Shown here: piece by piece, positions 7,572-8,609 of the stretch
How the letters are laid out: each line of letters starts with the position of its first letter
Numbering within the stretch: the first letter of the stretch is position 1
From: Bacteroidota bacterium
Lineage (GTDB): Bacteria > Bacteroidota > Bacteroidia > M30B66
Assembly: GCA_020438185.1 (NCBI GenBank)
Contig: JAGQVC010000048.1
Span: 1 to 8,609 of the forward strand
Direction: 5' to 3'
DNA: 8,609 nt
Translations under genes and position numbers: made by a program
The notes under the pieces: model-generated
What the model saw: the letters and a program-made list of their open reading frames with translations, nothing else
What the model was told of the DNA's origin: nothing
Databases searched by the model: none

Positions 7572-7579
7572 CAAAGATA
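7572..7579 (-). promoter_or_regulatory. Probable promoter -7 element for the barrel gene and nadE
   Basis: On the minus strand this reads TATCTTTG, an exact match to the Bacteroidota -7 consensus TAnnTTTG. Transcription would begin near 7565, giving a leader of about 45 nt before the ATG at 7521. I see no good -33 TTTG at the usual 19-21 nt spacing. The element is therefore supported only by its core match and its position. Confidence 0.5.
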
Positions 7580-7594
7580 AATTGAATCAAAAAC

Positions 7595-8609
7595 ATGCAG
7601 GTAGCGGGAAGAGGTATTTGGCTGATTTTATTAACATTCTTAATTGCATGTGGCGGTGAGGTAAAGGACCCGATCGGGTCGCCTTTGAGAACCGATACTA
7701 AAAAGGAAGAAAACGAGCTTAAAAGGGAAATTAAAATAGAGCGGTTCGACCAGGATATTCAGGCGCTGACTAAAGAGAGTTTTTCTCAGGATACCACTGA
7801 AATGTACAGGAATTACGGGAGCTTTCCCGACCTGTATTTTTCCAGGATTATAAATGTAGGAAACAAACAATTCCCGCTTTTCAGGGACAACGTGCTTGGT
7901 TTTGCCAACGATCCGGATATAAAGAACATTTTTAAGGAAGCTAACCGTCAATATCCGGATCTGAAAAAGGAAGAAGAGGATTTATCGATTGCTTTTACCC
8001 GCTTTGCAAAGCTGTTCCCCGACACGATTATCCCTCAGGTTTTCGCTATGATTTCGGGCTTTAATTACAATATTGCTGTTTCGGATTCGGCACTGGCTAT
8101 CGGACTTGACATGTACCTCGGCGATTCCTGCCGTTTTTATGAATGGCTTGCCCTGCCCGACTATAAGAGGATTCGCATGAACCGGGAATTCCTTTCGGCC
8201 GATGCAATCCGAGGGTATTTAACGGCAACATTTGAAAATAACAGCAAAGATCACGACCTGATTAGTGCTATGATTTATGAAGGTAAAATTATGTACCTCA
8301 CGGAAGCACTTTTGCCACACCTTCAACTGAACGCAATCATGGGTTATTCGGCGTCACAACTCGCCTGGTGCAACGATAATGAAGGTAAAATCTGGTCCTT
8401 TTTTATTGATAAGAAACTATTCTATTCCAACGATTTTAATAATGAAGTAGCGTTCATAAACGATGGGCCTTTTACGAAAGGCTTTCCAAAAGATTCTCCC
8501 GCGCGCATCGGAGTGTGGCTGGGCTACAAAATCGTAAAATCGTACATGGATAAAAATCAACAAATAAGTATTCCCGAATTAGTGCGAGATATGGATGCGC
8601 ATGGTATTT
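7595..8609 (+). CDS. gldB: Gliding-motility lipoprotein GldB (3' partial)
   Basis: GldB is a cell-envelope lipoprotein needed for gliding in Flavobacterium and found across Bacteroidota with gliding/type IX secretion genes. Its biochemical role is not known. The frame opens at ATG 7595 and stays open to the window edge: 338 codons, close to the usual family length, so only a short C-terminal tail seems missing. Residues 1-19 form a lipoprotein signal (GIWLILLTFLIAC) with lipobox LIAC and Cys19 as the lipid-modified residue, followed by GGEVKD. Family features in order are IKIERFDQDI (about 48-57), YGSFPDLYF (about 76-84), the region LAIGLDMYLGD, EGKIMYLTEALLPH, IMGYSASQLAWCNDNEGKIW, and SPARIGVWLGYKIVKSYM near the visible end. 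It is divergent from the barrel gene. In Flavobacterium gldC lies next to gldB and may follow outside the window. The identification rests on motif recall, not a search. Confidence 0.9.
   Translation, partial: MQVAGRGIWLILLTFLIACGGEVKDPIGSPLRTDTKKEENELKREIKIERFDQDIQALTKESFSQDTTEMYRNYGSFPDLYFSRIINVGNKQFPLFRDNVLGFANDPDIKNIFKEANRQYPDLKKEEEDLSIAFTRFAKLFPDTIIPQVFAMISGFNYNIAVSDSALAIGLDMYLGDSCRFYEWLALPDYKRIRMNREFLSADAIRGYLTATFENNSKDHDLISAMIYEGKIMYLTEALLPHLQLNAIMGYSASQLAWCNDNEGKIWSFFIDKKLFYSNDFNNEVAFINDGPFTKGFPKDSPARIGVWLGYKIVKSYMDKNQQISIPELVRDMDAHGI

Noticed and set aside
1..8609. A new defence, mobile or biosynthetic system
   Set aside because: Every gene belongs to a familiar core or envelope family, and I see no repeats, recombinase, toxin-antitoxin or phage genes. 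The layout is that of a normal chromosomal region.

Overview
The window is an ordinary, gene-dense stretch of a Bacteroidota chromosome, probably from a gliding or type IX secretion lineage. The evidence is a GldB gliding-motility lipoprotein, a TonB-dependent receptor with an N-terminal carboxypeptidase-regulatory-like domain, a small outer-membrane beta-barrel protein ending in Phe, and two exact TAnnTTTG promoter elements, the form used by the Bacteroidota primary sigma factor. Genus cannot be told from this sequence. I see no RNA genes, insertion sequences, CRISPR arrays, attachment sites or phage genes. Base composition and codon use look even throughout, with no sign of recent transfer.

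Layout: seven protein genes fill nearly all of the window. On the left, the C-terminal half of an ABC-F ATPase (+, cut by the window edge) overlaps a DCC/DUF393 thiol-disulfide oxidoreductase-like gene (+). That gene runs tail-to-tail into dprA (-), with the two ends overlapping by 19 nt. A 56-nt divergent spacer then separates dprA from a TonB-dependent receptor (+). The receptor's stop codon directly abuts the stop codon of nadE (-), with no base between them. Upstream of nadE on the same strand, 30 nt away, lies an outer-membrane beta-barrel gene, and the two probably form an operon. A 73-nt divergent spacer separates that barrel gene from gldB (+), which runs off the right edge.

Functionally this is a mix of housekeeping and envelope genes, not one pathway: ribosome-associated ATPase, redox-fold protein, DNA uptake/recombination mediator, outer-membrane nutrient uptake, NAD synthesis, an uncharacterised barrel, and gliding/T9SS. 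No gap is longer than 73 nt. I found no convincing undescribed multi-gene system. The points most worth checking are the overlapping divergent promoter between the barrel gene and gldB, the unknown barrel protein placed between nadE and gldB, the compact 3' ends without visible terminators, and the out-of-frame overlap of the ABC-F and DCC genes.
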